Origin: Megamerina dolium | Lineage: Eukaryota > Arthropoda > Insecta > Diptera > Megamerinidae | Assembly (NCBI GenBank): GCA_963854835.1 | Contig: OY978527.1 | Span: 22,072,057 to 22,136,056 of the forward strand | Direction: 5' to 3' | DNA: 64,000 nt | In this document: one piece after another, positions 25,401 to 37,545 of the stretch | How the letters are laid out: each line of letters opens with the position of its first letter | Numbering within the stretch: the stretch's first letter is position 1 | Program-made: the position numbers and the translations under genes | Notes under the pieces: model-generated | Told to the model about the DNA's origin: nothing | The model's database searches: none | Seen by the model: only the letters and a program-made list of their open reading frames with translations

Positions 25401-28400
25401 ACGATTAATAACATAGTATAAACTAATGAATACACCCCTACGATCTAGTCACCCCCTATTTAAAATTGCTAATAATGCATTAGTAGATCTACCAGCCCCT
25501 ATTAATATCTCAGCTTGATGAAATTTTTTTAGAAAATTAAAAGGACAAATAATTTGTGGTCTTCCTTAAAAATTTGGTAATTCTTTTGACAATTAAAAAT
25601 TACTATGAAAAGTGCATGAAAAGTCTCTGTGACAAGTTTTGGAAAAATTTATGCCAGAAGATTTCTGTCATTCGATATAGGCGAAGATAAGTAGGTTCTT
25701 TTTAACAGAGTCTGCCTGCAAGTAAAACACAGTCAACTTTTTTTGTAATCGATTTTTTATGTTTGTATTTTGATGTATTCCATTTGAAAAATCACTTAAA
25801 CAATTAACATCAGTTAGAGATTTAAAAAATTGCCTTGAATAAGATTGTGAAAGAGCTCTGTCAATGTTACAAAAGCTCTGCCGTTCGGTATCGGATAGAA
25901 TAAGTAGATTTCTTCAATAGCATAACCAGCATGAAAGAGCTTTCGAAGAAGATTTTCTTGGAACTCAATTTTGAAGAATTTTATTATTGTTGTTTTTAGT
26001 TGAATGCGTATTACATTTTAAAAGTCTTCTGGCATTTAAAAATTTGGCATGAATAAACTTCTGAAAGTGTTCTGTGACAAAACTCAGAAATATTGAAAAT
26101 TCCGTAATATGTGTAAGAGTTTTAGTACAGATTAAATTTAAAACAAAAAACCAGCCTAAATTTTTAAAAATAGGTTCTTGATGAACTTTGTTTTTTTTTC
26201 TCTATTTCCACATGTATCATATTTAAAAGTGCCAGGCTTCTGAAAGAGCTCTATAACAAAGCACAGAAATATTGATGTCACAAGCATTCTGCTTTTCGGC
26301 GTATATAAGTAGATCCCATACAATTTTGGAAGGAAAATTATTAATTTCTCACAGTAAAAATATATTTGCTGATATCCGAATGAACCAACATTTATTAAAA
26401 GCTCTTTTAACTAACAGGCTTTTAGAATTTATGTGCCTGTCAAAATTAATTCCGTTTCAAAAACATTAGTAATTATACTTTTAGCTAACAGCCTGTTAGC
26501 CAATTACACACAAAAGAATTAGAGAAAAATACTTTACACTAATATCTCTGATTCCATGTACAAAAATATTTCTTGCTGATTGACATATGCCAACGAATCA
26601 ATCTGTAATTCAAAATTATTTCTAAATAAATTTACCGAATTTTACAGAATTGTGTGAAACGATGCAAGAAAAAGAAAAAAGATCAGAGAAGAAACAACTT
26701 GGAGGAGGAGAAAAATAATCTAATCGATATTGTAAGTCAGTGACCACATTTTAAAGTCGACATCATCATATTCTTTTATTGGATTTCTATGCCTGTTAGT
26801 TTTTTAGGTCTTTTAACAAGTTGTTAGCACTAAAAGTGATTGGTGAAATTTTGCTATTTTAGATTTTGACAGTCTGGTAAATTTTAAAATTGATTGGTGA
26901 ACCGGGCATGAGAATTTTTAAGATTGATTTTCTCGAACACAAAATTATTTTACGGCCCATTACGATTAATAACATAGTATAAACTAATGAATACACCCCT
27001 ACGATCTAGTCACCCCCTATTTAAAATTGCTAATAATGCATTAGTAGATCTACCAGCCCCTATTAATATCTCAGCTTGATGAAATTTTTTTAGAAAATTA
27101 AAAGGACAAATAATTTGTGGTCTTCCTTAAAAATTTGGTAATTCTTTTGACAATTAAAAATTACTATGAAAAGTGCATGAAAAGTCTCTGTGACAAGTTT
27201 TGGAAAAATTTATGCCAGAAGATTTCTGTCATTCGATATAGGCGAAGATAAGTAGGTTCTTTTTAACAGAGTCTGCCTGCAAGTAAAACACAGTCAACTT
27301 TTTTTGTAATCGATTTTTTATGTTTGTATTTTGATGTATTCCATTTGAAAAATCACTTAAACAATTAACATCAGTTAGAGATTTAAAAAATTGCCTTGAA
27401 TAAGATTGTGAAAGAGCTCTGTCAATGTTACAAAAGCTCTGCCGTTCGGTATCGGATAGAATAAGTAGATTTCTTCAATAGCATAACCAGCATGAAAGAG
27501 CTTTCGAAGAAGATTTTCTTGGAACTCAATTTTGAAGAATTTTATTATTGTTGTTTTTAGTTGAATGCGTATTACATTTTAAAAGTCTTCTGGCATTTAA
27601 AAATTTGGCATGAATAAACTTCTGAAAGTGTTCTGTGACAAAACTCAGAAATATTGAAAATTCCGTAATATGTGTAAGAGTTTTAGTACAGATTAAATTT
27701 AAAACAAAAAACCAGCCTAAATTTTTAAAAATAGGTTCTTGATGAACTTTGTTTTTTTTTCTCTATTTCCACATGTATCATATTTAAAAGTGCCAGGCTT
27801 CTGAAAGAGCTCTATAACAAAGCACAGAAATATTGATGTCACAAGCATTCTGCTTTTCGGCGTATATAAGTAGATCCCATACAATTTTGGAAGGAAAATT
27901 ATTAATTTCTCACAGTAAAATTATATTTGCTGATATCCGAATGAACCAACATTTATTAAAAGCTCTTTTAACTAACAGGCTTTTAGAATTTATGTGCCTG
28001 TCAAAATTAATTCCGTTTCAAAAACATTAGTAATTATACTTTTAGCTAACAGCCTGTTAGCCAATTACACACAAAAGAATTAGAGAAAAATACTTTACAC
28101 TAATATCTCTGATTCCATGTACAAAAATATTTCTTGCTGATTGACATATGCCAACGAATCAATCTGTAATTCAAAATTATTTCTAAATAAATATACCGAA
28201 TTTTACAGAATTGTGTGAAACGATGCAAGAAAAAGAAAAAAGATCAGAGAAGAAACAACTTGGAGGAGGAGAAAAATAATCTAATCGATATTGTAAGTCA
28301 GTGACCACATTTTAAAGTCGACATCATCATATTCTTTTATTGGATTTCTATGCCTGTTTGTTTTTTAGGTCTTTTAACAAGTTGTTAGCACTAAAAGTGA

Positions 28401-28498
28401 TTGGTGAAATTTTGCTATTTTAGATTTTGACAGTCTGGTAAATTTTAAAATTGATTGGTGAACCGGGCATGAGAATTTTTAACATTGATTTTCTCGAA
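22401..28498. repeat. Tandem array of 1561-bp unit, 3.9 copies
   Basis: Units begin at 22401, 23962, 25523 and 27084, an exact 1561-bp step. The fourth unit stops at 28498 after 1415 bp. Copies differ by only a handful of bases. Units 2 and 3 look identical on reading. Units 1 and 4 share ATATACC where 2 and 3 have TTTACC, the pattern expected from unequal exchange expanding the middle. The three junctions carry a 146-bp linker (starting ACACAAAATTATTTTACGG) that is absent at the array's right end. Each unit contains about four diverged subunits related to the SINE body. A 65-codon frame recurs in each unit (23150, 24711, 26272, 27833) but has no recognisable content. Confidence 0.97.
22492..23205 (+). 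repeat. Four SINE-like subunits inside array unit 1 (about 205-bp period)
   Basis: Four blocks at about 22492-22580, 22720-22800, 22925-23000 and 23108-23200 align with each other and with the body of the tRNA-derived SINE. They share AGCTCTGTGACAAAGCTCAG, GATGTCACAAG, CTGCCGTTCGG and ATAAGTAGGT, all with changes. The second block has CTCTGCCGTTCGGTATCGG. Spacing of the AAGTAG anchor is about 212, then twice about 203 bp. The arrangement repeats in each 1561-bp unit, so the array is a higher-order repeat. Confidence 0.75.
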
Positions 28499-28859
28499 TT
28501 AATCCATATATATTTAACGCCTTTAAAAATATCTGCAATCTATATATGAAAAAGTCAGAACGATTTCTATTGCTTAAACCTATATGATACTAACGACTAG
28601 TATGAATGTTGTATTTGCTATTGATGTAAGCATATACGCTATCACACAATGTGCTTGTGTTAAAAAAAAGTGGCGACAAAAAAAAATGATACATTAAAAA
28701 TGTAATTCAGTTTACATTTTGCAGATCGTAGCGACTTTTTGATGTTAATGTATGTAACGTTGTTTGTAGCAAAATGTGTCTGTTTTTTATTTTTTTTGTC
28801 GAAGGGGGAATCTTTCATAGATACCGTCAACCATGGACGACGGCATGCACGATTCATAC
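28499..28859. other. Spacer, nothing recognised
   Basis: AT-rich DNA between the tandem array and the R1-like LINE. The small open frames are on opposite strands and overlap each other. Confidence 0.4.
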
Positions 28860-31270
28860 TGTTTGCTAAAGGTACACCTCATTCGGGACCACGCCCAGAC
28901 AGTATATCTTACTATGCTGGACTTGCGAAACAGTACGCCTACTAAACCCTAAACTCCGACGTCTATAGCTTGGATTTGCCCCGCGGAACCGCCATTAGGC
29001 ATTACTTCGCGAGGCCAAGCTGGGCCAGAATGGCTCTTTACATATGCTTCAGTCTACTCCTCGTTTGTTTTTCGCCTTTTGCTTTCTTCCATAGCTTCTG
29101 GAGTGCATTCGCAGACCATTCCTTCATCTTGGCCCACACAATTTCGATTGCAGCATGTGCTTGTCTGGAGTCACTCTCTCTTCTATTATTCTCTCTATGG
29201 ACGTCCTTTCAGGTACTTATCTCGAACAGGAGAAGAAAACATGGTCTGCATTTTCACTAGCGTTACCGCAGAACGAGCAGTCAATCGCGTCATCGTGACC
29301 AAATCTGTGGTCCCTGTAGCAGCCATGTCACTTCAGAAATTGTGTGAGGTAATAATCCATCTGCCCATGTCTTCTCTCAACCCATGCCTGCACATTCACG
29401 ATAAGCCTGTGTGTCCACATCGCTTTTGTAGCAGAGTTCCAGCGATTTTGCCACTCTTCGATGCCCTCTTCCTCTCCTCCTTGCGCTCGTCCACCATTAA
29501 CCGTCTGTTAAGGATTTTGGCTCTGTCATATATTCTGCTCAGCTCAAATGCCATAACGTCCGGCGGTATAATACCTGATATTATGCTTCGTATGATACCG
29601 TTCTCGCATCGATCATCGTACCCAAATACCGTAACTCCGGTTGCGTTGTAACGTTGTACCCATCAATATTTAATGTTGTCGTTTCCAGCATTTTCCCGCT
29701 CGTAATAAGCACCGTCTCCATTTTCTGACACGTCAGCTGAAGTTTCGCCGCCATTAGCCACTCCTTGATCTTCGACGCTGCAGATGGCTTGAATCTGTGC
29801 AATTTCTTTGGCAACTATCGTCACCGCGATGTCGTCTACGTATCCAATAATCTCTGCCTCCTTTAGAAATGATATGGGGCAAGTATGCTGAATTGAAAGC
29901 GTTTTTGGTGTCTAGCGTGACCATTGCACAATATTCTTTGTCACCATGCATCCACCTGCCACCTTCAATGGCCTTGGCTGCAATGTATGTCAACCTCCTA
30001 ACTGCGTCGATGGTGGAACGATATCTTCTGAAGCCGCACTGGTTTTCTGACAGACCGGCCGGCTCATTCTCCAGGTGCTGCTCCAGACGCGTGCAGATCA
30101 GTCTCTCCAAAATCTTACCCATCGTGTCTATCATGCAGAGTGACGGATATGAACTTGGGTCATCCGCTGGTTTATTTGGCTTCTGAAGTAGAACCAGGCG
30201 CTGCTTCTTCCATACTTTGGGGAAAATACCTTCATCAGGCGCCTTGGCATTACCGAACCTCTCCGCTGCCAGAATTATATCTGTCTCGTATTCGTCTTGC
30301 GACAAACTTGGAGTGGCATAGCAACTGTTTGGATCCCACAGATTTTGGCTAGCGCGTAGTAGGCTTTATCGGAGAGCGGCTTATCCTGTAAGGTATTTCG
30401 CCTAAGAGGATCAACATCCGTGGTTCCTTTAACCAACTCGTGCACCGTAATTAGGTGCACGAATTGGTCGCTCGATACACTCGGGATTGGCGTCGTTGTA
30501 GACGAATCCAACTCGAATGCCTTGCTAGCATTATTCCCCAAGCCATCGGTACCTCTACCCATGATGGTAGCGTAAATATTACTGCTGCTATTGGTTTTTG
30601 CTCTCAGTTCCTTTTCCATTCTTTAGTTTTTTTTTCCAACTCATCGTGTGTAGGGGGGCGGGCCGAAATAGACAAGAGCGGGTATACCCTCGGGGACAAA
30701 GCCCCTACTCCAGCTCCCTGAGGCCTGTCCTTCGCTTTACCGGTTCCGGAAAACACGAACGAACTGGCGCTCGACCGGAGCAACGCGTCCAATACACACT
30801 TCCTGACTAAGGCCCGAAGGGGCTGATTACTGATAACCACCCCACCGGCTAGCACCTCAGCAGAGCAAGCTCACATCACCCTCATCATCCCAACACTAGA
30901 GAAAACTTGAGGTTCTGAAGGACTGCCAGTGCGCCACGGAGTGTACAGGTCTATTTAACAGCTGCAACTAACATGGTGTACAGACGCTGACCAGGAAGCC
31001 GTCTAATATGGAAACCGTCGCGCCTGGGTTTTTTATATCTTATGATGAGGGGGACATGATTCAAAGAGGCGGTGTCGACTCGCCACTGTCACAGGAATTT
31101 CGTAGGACTCGCTGGCTTTTATACCGCGTCCTCCATTCCTGCCGCTCATCGTCGGAGACTGCTATTCGTTTAAACTTATTTCGCAACTAACCTGCTACTA
31201 CAGGCCGTCCGGCTATCCGCGACCTGCCGACCTCCTCGGAAGCTTAGAGCCCAGCTATAGTACCCAATCC
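28860..31270 (-). mobile_element. R1-clade-like LINE, broken
   Basis: A GC-richer block read on the minus strand. From high to low coordinates it holds three parts. First, a possible ORF1/leader region (31270-30310). Second, reverse transcriptase 30305-29754 with VWKKQRLVLLQKPNKP, SENQCGFRRYRSTIDAV and MVTLDTKNAFNSA. Third, the palm box GYVDDIAVTI at about 29815-29845, followed by TSQP-like RYLGTMIDAR and C-terminal pieces to about 29000 (RLIVNVQAWVERRHGQMDYY). Stops and frameshifts separate the parts, and the endonuclease domain is not recognisable. R1 clade is inferred from the RT motifs; a related clade is possible. Confidence 0.78.
29754..30305 (-). pseudogene. R1-like reverse transcriptase, N-terminal half
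   Basis: A 183-codon frame covers RT motifs up to the first palm Asp (MVTLDTKNAFNSA). It then slips out of frame, ending in a low-quality Arg-rich tail. The expected next motifs lie in another frame just downstream, including the YVDD catalytic box near 29840. Translation would give a truncated, inactive protein. Confidence 0.75.
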
Positions 31271-31735
<465 letters not shown>

Positions 31736-31924
31736 ACCCTTTGTCATCATTGACATTTTAAGCTTTTTAATACATTAAAAAAAAAATGTGGGAAATGTCA
31801 TACGAGCATAAAAATTTCTAAATACAATCTACATACATTTTCTCATTTACATTTCAAATAAAATTAATTCGGTTATATTATATTTATAGTTACGGCGCTT
31901 TATTTTTCCAATCCTATCTTTTCA

Positions 31925-32290
31925 CTGGGTGCCGTAGCTCAGTGGTTAGTGTGTTCGCCTTCTGATCTGTAGGTCGTGGGTTCAATACCGGCTGATACAT
32001 AACAAATTTAATATCGAAAAGATTTTTCTTTCGAATGGTACCCACCTGTCGGCAAGTAATTGGCAATTCTTCCGACAGTAACAACTTGCCATGAAAAAGC
32101 TTCTTAAAGAACTCTGTGACAAAGCTCAGAAAAAGTGATGTCACAAGTGTTCTGCCGTTCGGAACCGGCTAAAATAAGTAGGTCCCTTCTAATACTGTCC
32201 AAATTTAAGACGCACAACAGTAATGGAAGAGAAGCTCGGCCAATGAGCCCTTTGGGGCTTTAAGTGCCACATATTTATTTTATTTTTTAT
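31925..32290 (+). mobile_element. tRNA-derived SINE, copy 2 (most complete)
   Basis: The clearest copy of the family. It has a head GTGCCGTAGCTCAGTGGTTA with A box TAGCTCAGTGG near 31935-31945, and a B box GGTTCAATACC near 31980-31990. The body holds GAACTCTGTGACAAAGCTCA and TTCTGCCGTTCGGAACCGGC. The conserved tail CCAATGAGCCCTTTGGGGC ends in an AT-rich stretch. TATCTTTCA before the head and TATCTTTTCA after the tail form a probable target duplication with one slipped T, so insertion by target-primed reverse transcription is likely. The minus-strand open frame 31914-32144 is incidental. Confidence 0.9.
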
Positions 32291-33425
32291 CTTTTCAAAA
32301 TTTGTTCTGTAGAAAGTTAGCATCAGTTTATTATAACACAAGTCGAACAAGAGAGCTCATAAAAACTGAAACCTGGACTGGGACTGGTTGCTTACTAACA
32401 TTCAAAAAAGCAGTAATCACTTCGTATAGGATTAAAATAAAACAAAGCTCACTATAATTGTTATATCTTATACTAGTTGCGACGGATATAAAAATTAAAA
32501 GAGTTAAAGTGAGAATGAGAGTTTACATCATCTATTCGAATGTCAATAAGGGTAGTTATTTATGGGTTACTTTAGTTGGAATATAGTAATAGAAACCGTA
32601 GAAGTAATTTGATAAGAAATGAATATTCTTCATTGATGGCGTAATGAATTTTACAAATTAATGTATGTTCAAAGTATTTCATTTTATTATTTAATATCAT
32701 CTAATATTGCTACAGAAATGTTAAAGTTATATTTTAGTAGTAGAAACATCAAGCTGTATGATAATCAGATATGTGCCATATAAGTAGTATACATAAAAAG
32801 CTTCTCTTATTTTTGCTTTCTCTCTTCTTCCATCCCCATTACCTCTCTCACTTATAAAACTTTTTTTTTTTTTGCTTATTTCTTACTTTGACATTTCCCT
32901 TTTACTTACTGTGTTGTTTACACTGGTGTTATTTTCTAAATTTTGATCGTTTGTTTCATTGATATCCTTCGTAAACACCTGTTCACAGCACATGTGCTGA
33001 AGTTTTCACTTATACGACACATACTTACACACTAATTATTTATTTAGACGTGTCACTTTTCTTTTTGGTTTTACTTTTTTATGCTTTTCTATAAGTTTGT
33101 GTATGTATGCGTGTGCGTGTGTGTGACAGGTGTGTTGCATTTTTATTATGCGTTCGGCATTACAATAAATACATTATTCCACATTCATTTGACATTTAAT
33201 TGTCGGAAGTAATACATTCTTACGTATACATATGTGTGTTTTTGCGTATCGTCGAATATTCATTTGGGAAAGTATCTTTGCCCATACTCCTATGTATATT
33301 ACATATGTACTTTGTAGTTTCACATAAAACTAGGGCGCTAATACATGTAAAAAATGACTAAAGTTTACTTATTTTTTATTTTAAAATCTGCTTCGAGAGT
33401 ATTGTATGTACCTTTTGATCTTATA
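32291..33425. other. AT-rich spacer, nothing recognised
   Basis: Contains simple GT-rich sequence near 33100-33130 but no gene or element I can support. Confidence 0.4.
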
Positions 33426-33429
33426 TGTA

Positions 33430-34900
33430 AGGAGCGATCCAATACTACTTACTTATATGGCCATTACAACCGAAAATCGATTTAGGCCAGCTAACTCTTT
33501 CCTTCGTTAGCTGGCGCCAGTTAAAAACTCCAAGCGCTGTCAAATTATTCAGTACTTGGTCTCTCCACCGAAGGTTAGGTCTGCCTCTTCTGCGTCTTTC
33601 ATCAGCAGGTTCCAAATATAACAACTTATTAGCTGGAGCGGGTTCTTCCATTCGACATGACTTAGCCGGGACAACCGCTGAATTTTAATGCGCTTTACTA
33701 TGTCGGTGTCGACATACAGCTCATACAGCTCATGGTGTACCTTATTCGATACTCACCACCAACGCAAATAGGTCTAAAGATCTTGCGTAGAATTTTTCTC
33801 TCGAATTCTCCAAGTATTCTCTTATCTAAAGTGTAAATGGTCCAATCTTCGTCGCCATATGTAAGGACAGGGATGATGAGAGATTTGTAGAGTGTGGTTT
33901 TCATTGCTCGAGTGAGGGCTCGACTCAATTGCTTACCTAGCCCACAGTAGCACCTGTTAGCAAGAGTGCTCCTTCGCAATATCTCCAGACTGACGTCATT
34001 ACTGATGGTATTAATACTGGTTCCAAGATAGATAAAGTCCTTCACTACTTCAAAAGCGTAGTTATCAACAGTGACGTGCAGTCCAAGACGCTGGGACTCT
34101 GTACGGGACAGAGAACACTGAGCCTCTAATCATCATGCACGCTTTCGTCCAACCATATTCTGCATATGAGCTCGTGCATGCTGGTAAGCAGCTCATCGCC
34201 TCCGGTCTTAAACACCTCGGCAGGCAGGCCCTCAGCACTTGCAGCTTTGTTGTTTTTCAGCCTAAAAATGGTCTCTCTGACCTCGTTATGGTCGGGTGAG
34301 GGAACATCTACACCATCATCTGTGATTTGAAAGTTCGGGAGATCTTCTCCACAGCCACGTCGTTTTATGGATGCTGAATTTTCCGACAGTTGGGCCAACG
34401 GTACCTTCCTTGCCCAATCTGGCATTGAAGTCGACAAGCACGATTTTGATATCGTGGTGGTGGCAGCGGTCATAAACTTCTTGGAAGCGCTGAAAGAAAC
34501 TCTCTGTGATCGCATCGCCCTTCTCATCCGGCGGTGCGTGGGCACATGTTAGGCTGATATTAAAAATTTTTTCGTTTATACAGATTGTTGCCAGCCGCTC
34601 ATTCACAGGTGTGAACTGCGAGTTAAGATGTCGCAGTCTCTTACTTACAACAAATCCATATCCGAATGTGTGCCTCTCCGATTGGGAACTGTAATATATA
34701 TCACAGGATGCTCTTCTAGAGAACCACTTTTCCGTCCATCGCATTTCCTGAAGTCATCATCCAAAGGAGTAGTCCTTATCCAAGGCACGGTTTGATTTTT
34801 CATTGGGTTAGAGTTTTTATGTGGTGATTTTTGGAATCTTTTGGAAATTAGGACTGCCAGCTGATTTAAAATTTGGAGTCGCAACACCAACAAGATCAAC
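33430..34900 (-). mobile_element. RTE-clade LINE, copy 2, deleted
   Basis: A second member of the family at 12260-14990, in the opposite orientation. On the minus strand, 34755-34350 encodes endonuclease pieces (FNISLTCAHAPPDEKGDAI, IKIVLVDFNARLGKEGTVGP). 34300-34130 holds FRLKNNKAASAEGLPAEVF and the start of RT. There is then a jump to 34045-33700 (FIYLGTSINTISNDVSLEIL, TLYKSLIIPVLTYG). The end 33651-33445 has RRRGRPNLRWRDQVLNNLTA and LGVFNWRQLTKERV. Most of the RT palm, including YADD, is deleted. It abuts a gypsy 3' fragment at about 34900. Confidence 0.86.
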
Positions 34901-34904
34901 AGAA

Positions 34905-35226
34905 GGTAACTACACTAGCAAAAAGCGAGAACAGTTGGATGAAGTACATCAGTTCATCGGAGAGCGATCGCAGATAAGATGAAGGACACGTATGTATTGA
35001 AAGCAAATTCAAAAGGGTTCTATGAAGGAGAGCTTGTAATGCTTTATAATCCACAACGAAAGAAATGCTTGTCCCCTAAACTACACACCCATTGGGAGGG
35101 ACCATACAATATTATAGCAAAGACAAATATCGTAGTGTATTATATTCAACGTGCCTGAAATAAAAGAGTAAAGTTTAAAGTAGTGCACCTGGAGGGACTT
35201 GCACCATATCAGGGGGAAGCATAGAA
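34905..35226 (+). pseudogene. Ty3/gypsy pol C-terminal fragment (integrase end)
   Basis: The plus strand reads KGFYEGELVMLYNPQRKKC, then KLHTHWEGPYNIIAK and VKFKVVHLEGLAPYQGEA with stops. This is the pattern of the C-terminal integrase tail of Ty3/gypsy retrotransposons (GD-VWLYNP-RKKG-SPKL---WEGPY-V). The 5' part of the element is missing. It ends just before a polypurine tract (AAGAAGAGGGCAG, about 35245-35257) that primes plus-strand synthesis, followed by an LTR. Family assignment (mdg1/412-like) is tentative. Confidence 0.75.
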
Positions 35227-35257
35227 ACTTGTTCGGACAAGGTTAAGAAGAGGGCAG

Positions 35258-35577
35258 TGTAACGAGTATCGATGGTTATTGTGAATAGTACGAATGGTAG
35301 CATTGCAACGAATGTCAACAAAAATTAATAGGTGGTAACTCGAACAAGTCAACGAGAAAGAAAGATAAGAAACTCGTTTACCAGAAAGGAAGATTCTGGA
35401 GTATTTCCACAGAGTATAAGTAGGGCTAGTTTGTTGACAAATAAACAATTCAAGTGATCGAGGCAACATCACACAATAGCGAGTTAAAATAATAAATACA
35501 TTAAAATGTGATTGTAAATAGTAGTATCGATTAAATAAATATATTGTTGTTGTATATAGTTATTACAAAATAAGTTT
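35258..35577 (+). repeat. 3' LTR of the gypsy-type fragment (end approximate)
   Basis: It starts TGTAACGAGTATCGATGG immediately after a purine tract, as expected for a 3' LTR. A candidate end is GTTATTACA at 35577, giving TGTAA..TTACA termini and about 320 bp. AATAAA-type signals occur inside. No 5' LTR is in the window, so the boundaries cannot be confirmed by pairing. Confidence 0.55.
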
Positions 35578-35811
35578 TGCAATTATTATTGACAGAATCC
35601 AATGATCGAACAGGGTTGATTCGAATAGAATTACAAATTCACAAAATAAAAACGAAACAATATGATCTGCTCATTTAATTAACTCGATATACGTTATTGA
35701 TAAGAAAATAGTGTTTTCAGTATATTGTAGTTTTCTGTGATTTTATTAATAAAGTAATTATAAAATAATTGAAAATTAATAAATATGTAATACTAGGTCA
35801 ACTGGAATACG

Positions 35812-36450
35812 ATGGGCAAACAAAAAAGTTCAAATCCTACAGAAAGAAAAATAATATCGGAATGTTTTGAAAAATATGGCAATATGATAAAAGTAACGAA
35901 TGTTTTAAACTTTTCGCAAGGTAAAATCACAAGCGTCATTAAGCATTATAAAAATAATGTAACCGTTGAAAATATAACGCGACAGAAAGCAAGAAAAACC
36001 ACTTTAGTTGAGGACTGACGCATTGCTAATATGAGCAATGGAAATCCGTTTTTAACTTCACAATAAGACATTTAACTTCATAATCAAAAGACGATGTTTG
36101 AAAGAACATAAACTAAATGGACGAATTGCCCTGAAAAACTCGTTGGTATCCTCGAAGAATATCAAAGAGCGATTCGATTCGTATTTTGGAACATGACAGT
36201 TTGGAGCGATGAATCTAATCTTATTTGGGAATGATGGTATAATAATGGATGCTATGTGCAACGTTCTCCACTTGAAGAATTGGATCCAAAATACACGAAC
36301 GCTGAAAATTAACCCCTGGCATGGATTTTTCAACATGATAACGTCCCCAAACATTGTTATCGACTTGTAAATTCTTGGCTGTACTCACAATCCATCGAGG
36401 TCATGGACTGGCCACCGCAAAGTCCTAACTTGTTATACAACAAAAGGGTT
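35812..36450 (+). pseudogene. Tc1-like transposase remnant (different family)
   Basis: It begins MGKQKSSNPTERKIISECFE with an HTH-like stretch through residue 68, then a stop. Downstream frames contain TVWSDESNL (first catalytic Asp) and FQHDNVPKHCYRLVNSW with WPPQSPN (second Asp region). The final Glu region (PIENLW type) is lost after about 36440. Several stops and shifts are present. It is unlike the Tc1 copies at 173 and 50164 in sequence, so it is a separate, older family. Confidence 0.7.
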
Positions 36451-36804
36451 ACCCATCTCATTTTTAAGGCGAACTAACGAAAAACAAACGGACTCACACT
36501 AAAAATTCACGTATTTAAATTACTTCCTTTCAGATGACTTAATTATATGGGCAAGGAATGTATCACCTTTTATTATTTCTCCACATTTTTAATGGAAAAA
36601 CGAAATTGTTAATTTTTTTTTTGCTTTAACTGACTTCTCAAATACGAGTAGCAGTGCCATAAGAATATTACTTTTTAAGAATTAAAGAAAAAGGAATAAA
36701 ATAAATATAAATAAATATGTTGTGTACCATACCCATGACTTAATTGCGTGAGCACATCTGTATGTAAAATCACTTGAATATATCAATAAACCACAATCGA
36801 TTCC

Positions 36805-36960
36805 TGCATTAGCAGCGAACATAACAATATCTGCCGAAATGCTCGAAAGAGTGCTCGAAAATTGGACCCATAAAATGGATCATGTTGCGGACAACATTTC
36901 AAAGAAATTTGCTTCCAACATTAAATGTCATAAACCGAACTTACGTTTAAGTTTTGATTA
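36805..36960 (+). pseudogene. DD41D-type mariner, C-terminal scrap
   Basis: The plus strand reads ISAEMLERVLENWTHKMDHV. This matches the C-terminus of the mariner inside the SINE at 44196-45435 (LADMLERVCENWTQ). Only this end remains. Confidence 0.6.
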
Positions 36961-37079
36961 TTAAATTGATTTTAATGTGTTTTATTTATAAAAAAAAAAC
37001 TTCCGGAGGCTCTTATTAGTTTACCTGTTATTTGTGCGTTCGAATGGATCTATTATAAGAATATTTGAAATGTCCACCT

Positions 37080-37545
37080 TAAAAAAGAGGTTACCTTGAT
37101 GTAATCTGACGATGTTGTAAATAAAAAAACAGCAGCGAAGTGGTTTGCTCGTTTTCAATCTTATTTCGACCGGATACACAAAGACGCTCGATGATTGAGT
37201 GCCACATGAATTAATAGTAAACACATTTATGGACCGAATTTCCATTTGCAAAACCCGGATTGACACCATGAAAGGTAACGCTGTGTGTCTGGTGAGATTG
37301 GAAGGGAATTGTTCATTAGTAGGTCTACCGTCAACATTTAATGAGATTGAAGCAAGCAATTCGATTAAAATTTATCAATTCAGTTTGTACAGAAAAGGTG
37401 TTGTGTTCCATCATGGCAACGCCAGACCAAACACATTTTTGTTGACCCGGCACTTGGATCAATTTTTCGCTCAGAAAACCCAGAAGTTCTACACAGATGG
37501 AATAATGGATTTATTCCAAAAATAGCAAAAGGTTATCAATCAAAA
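37080..37545 (+). pseudogene. mariner transposase remnant
   Basis: Pieces of a mariner transposase in several frames. KWFARFQS appears near 37140. MPHELIVNTFMDRISIC follows at 37199. GVVFHHGNARPNTFLLTRH comes near 37400 and carries an altered second catalytic position (HHGN where HHDN is usual). FYTDGIMDLFQK is near the end. The first catalytic Asp region is deleted. It is decayed and inactive. Confidence 0.72.

Noticed and set aside
22401..28498. CRISPR-like array
   Set aside because: The repeat unit is 1.5 kb with identical spacers in an animal genome; it is an ordinary tandem duplication.
31930..32000. Functional tRNA genes at the SINE heads
   Set aside because: The A and B boxes are present, but the anticodon and acceptor stems do not pair properly and each is followed by the same SINE body.
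34645..34899. An 84-codon minus-strand frame as a separate gene
   Set aside because: It is the RTE leader and endonuclease read partly out of frame (RKCDGRKSGSLEEHPVIY is a shifted reading of the endonuclease).
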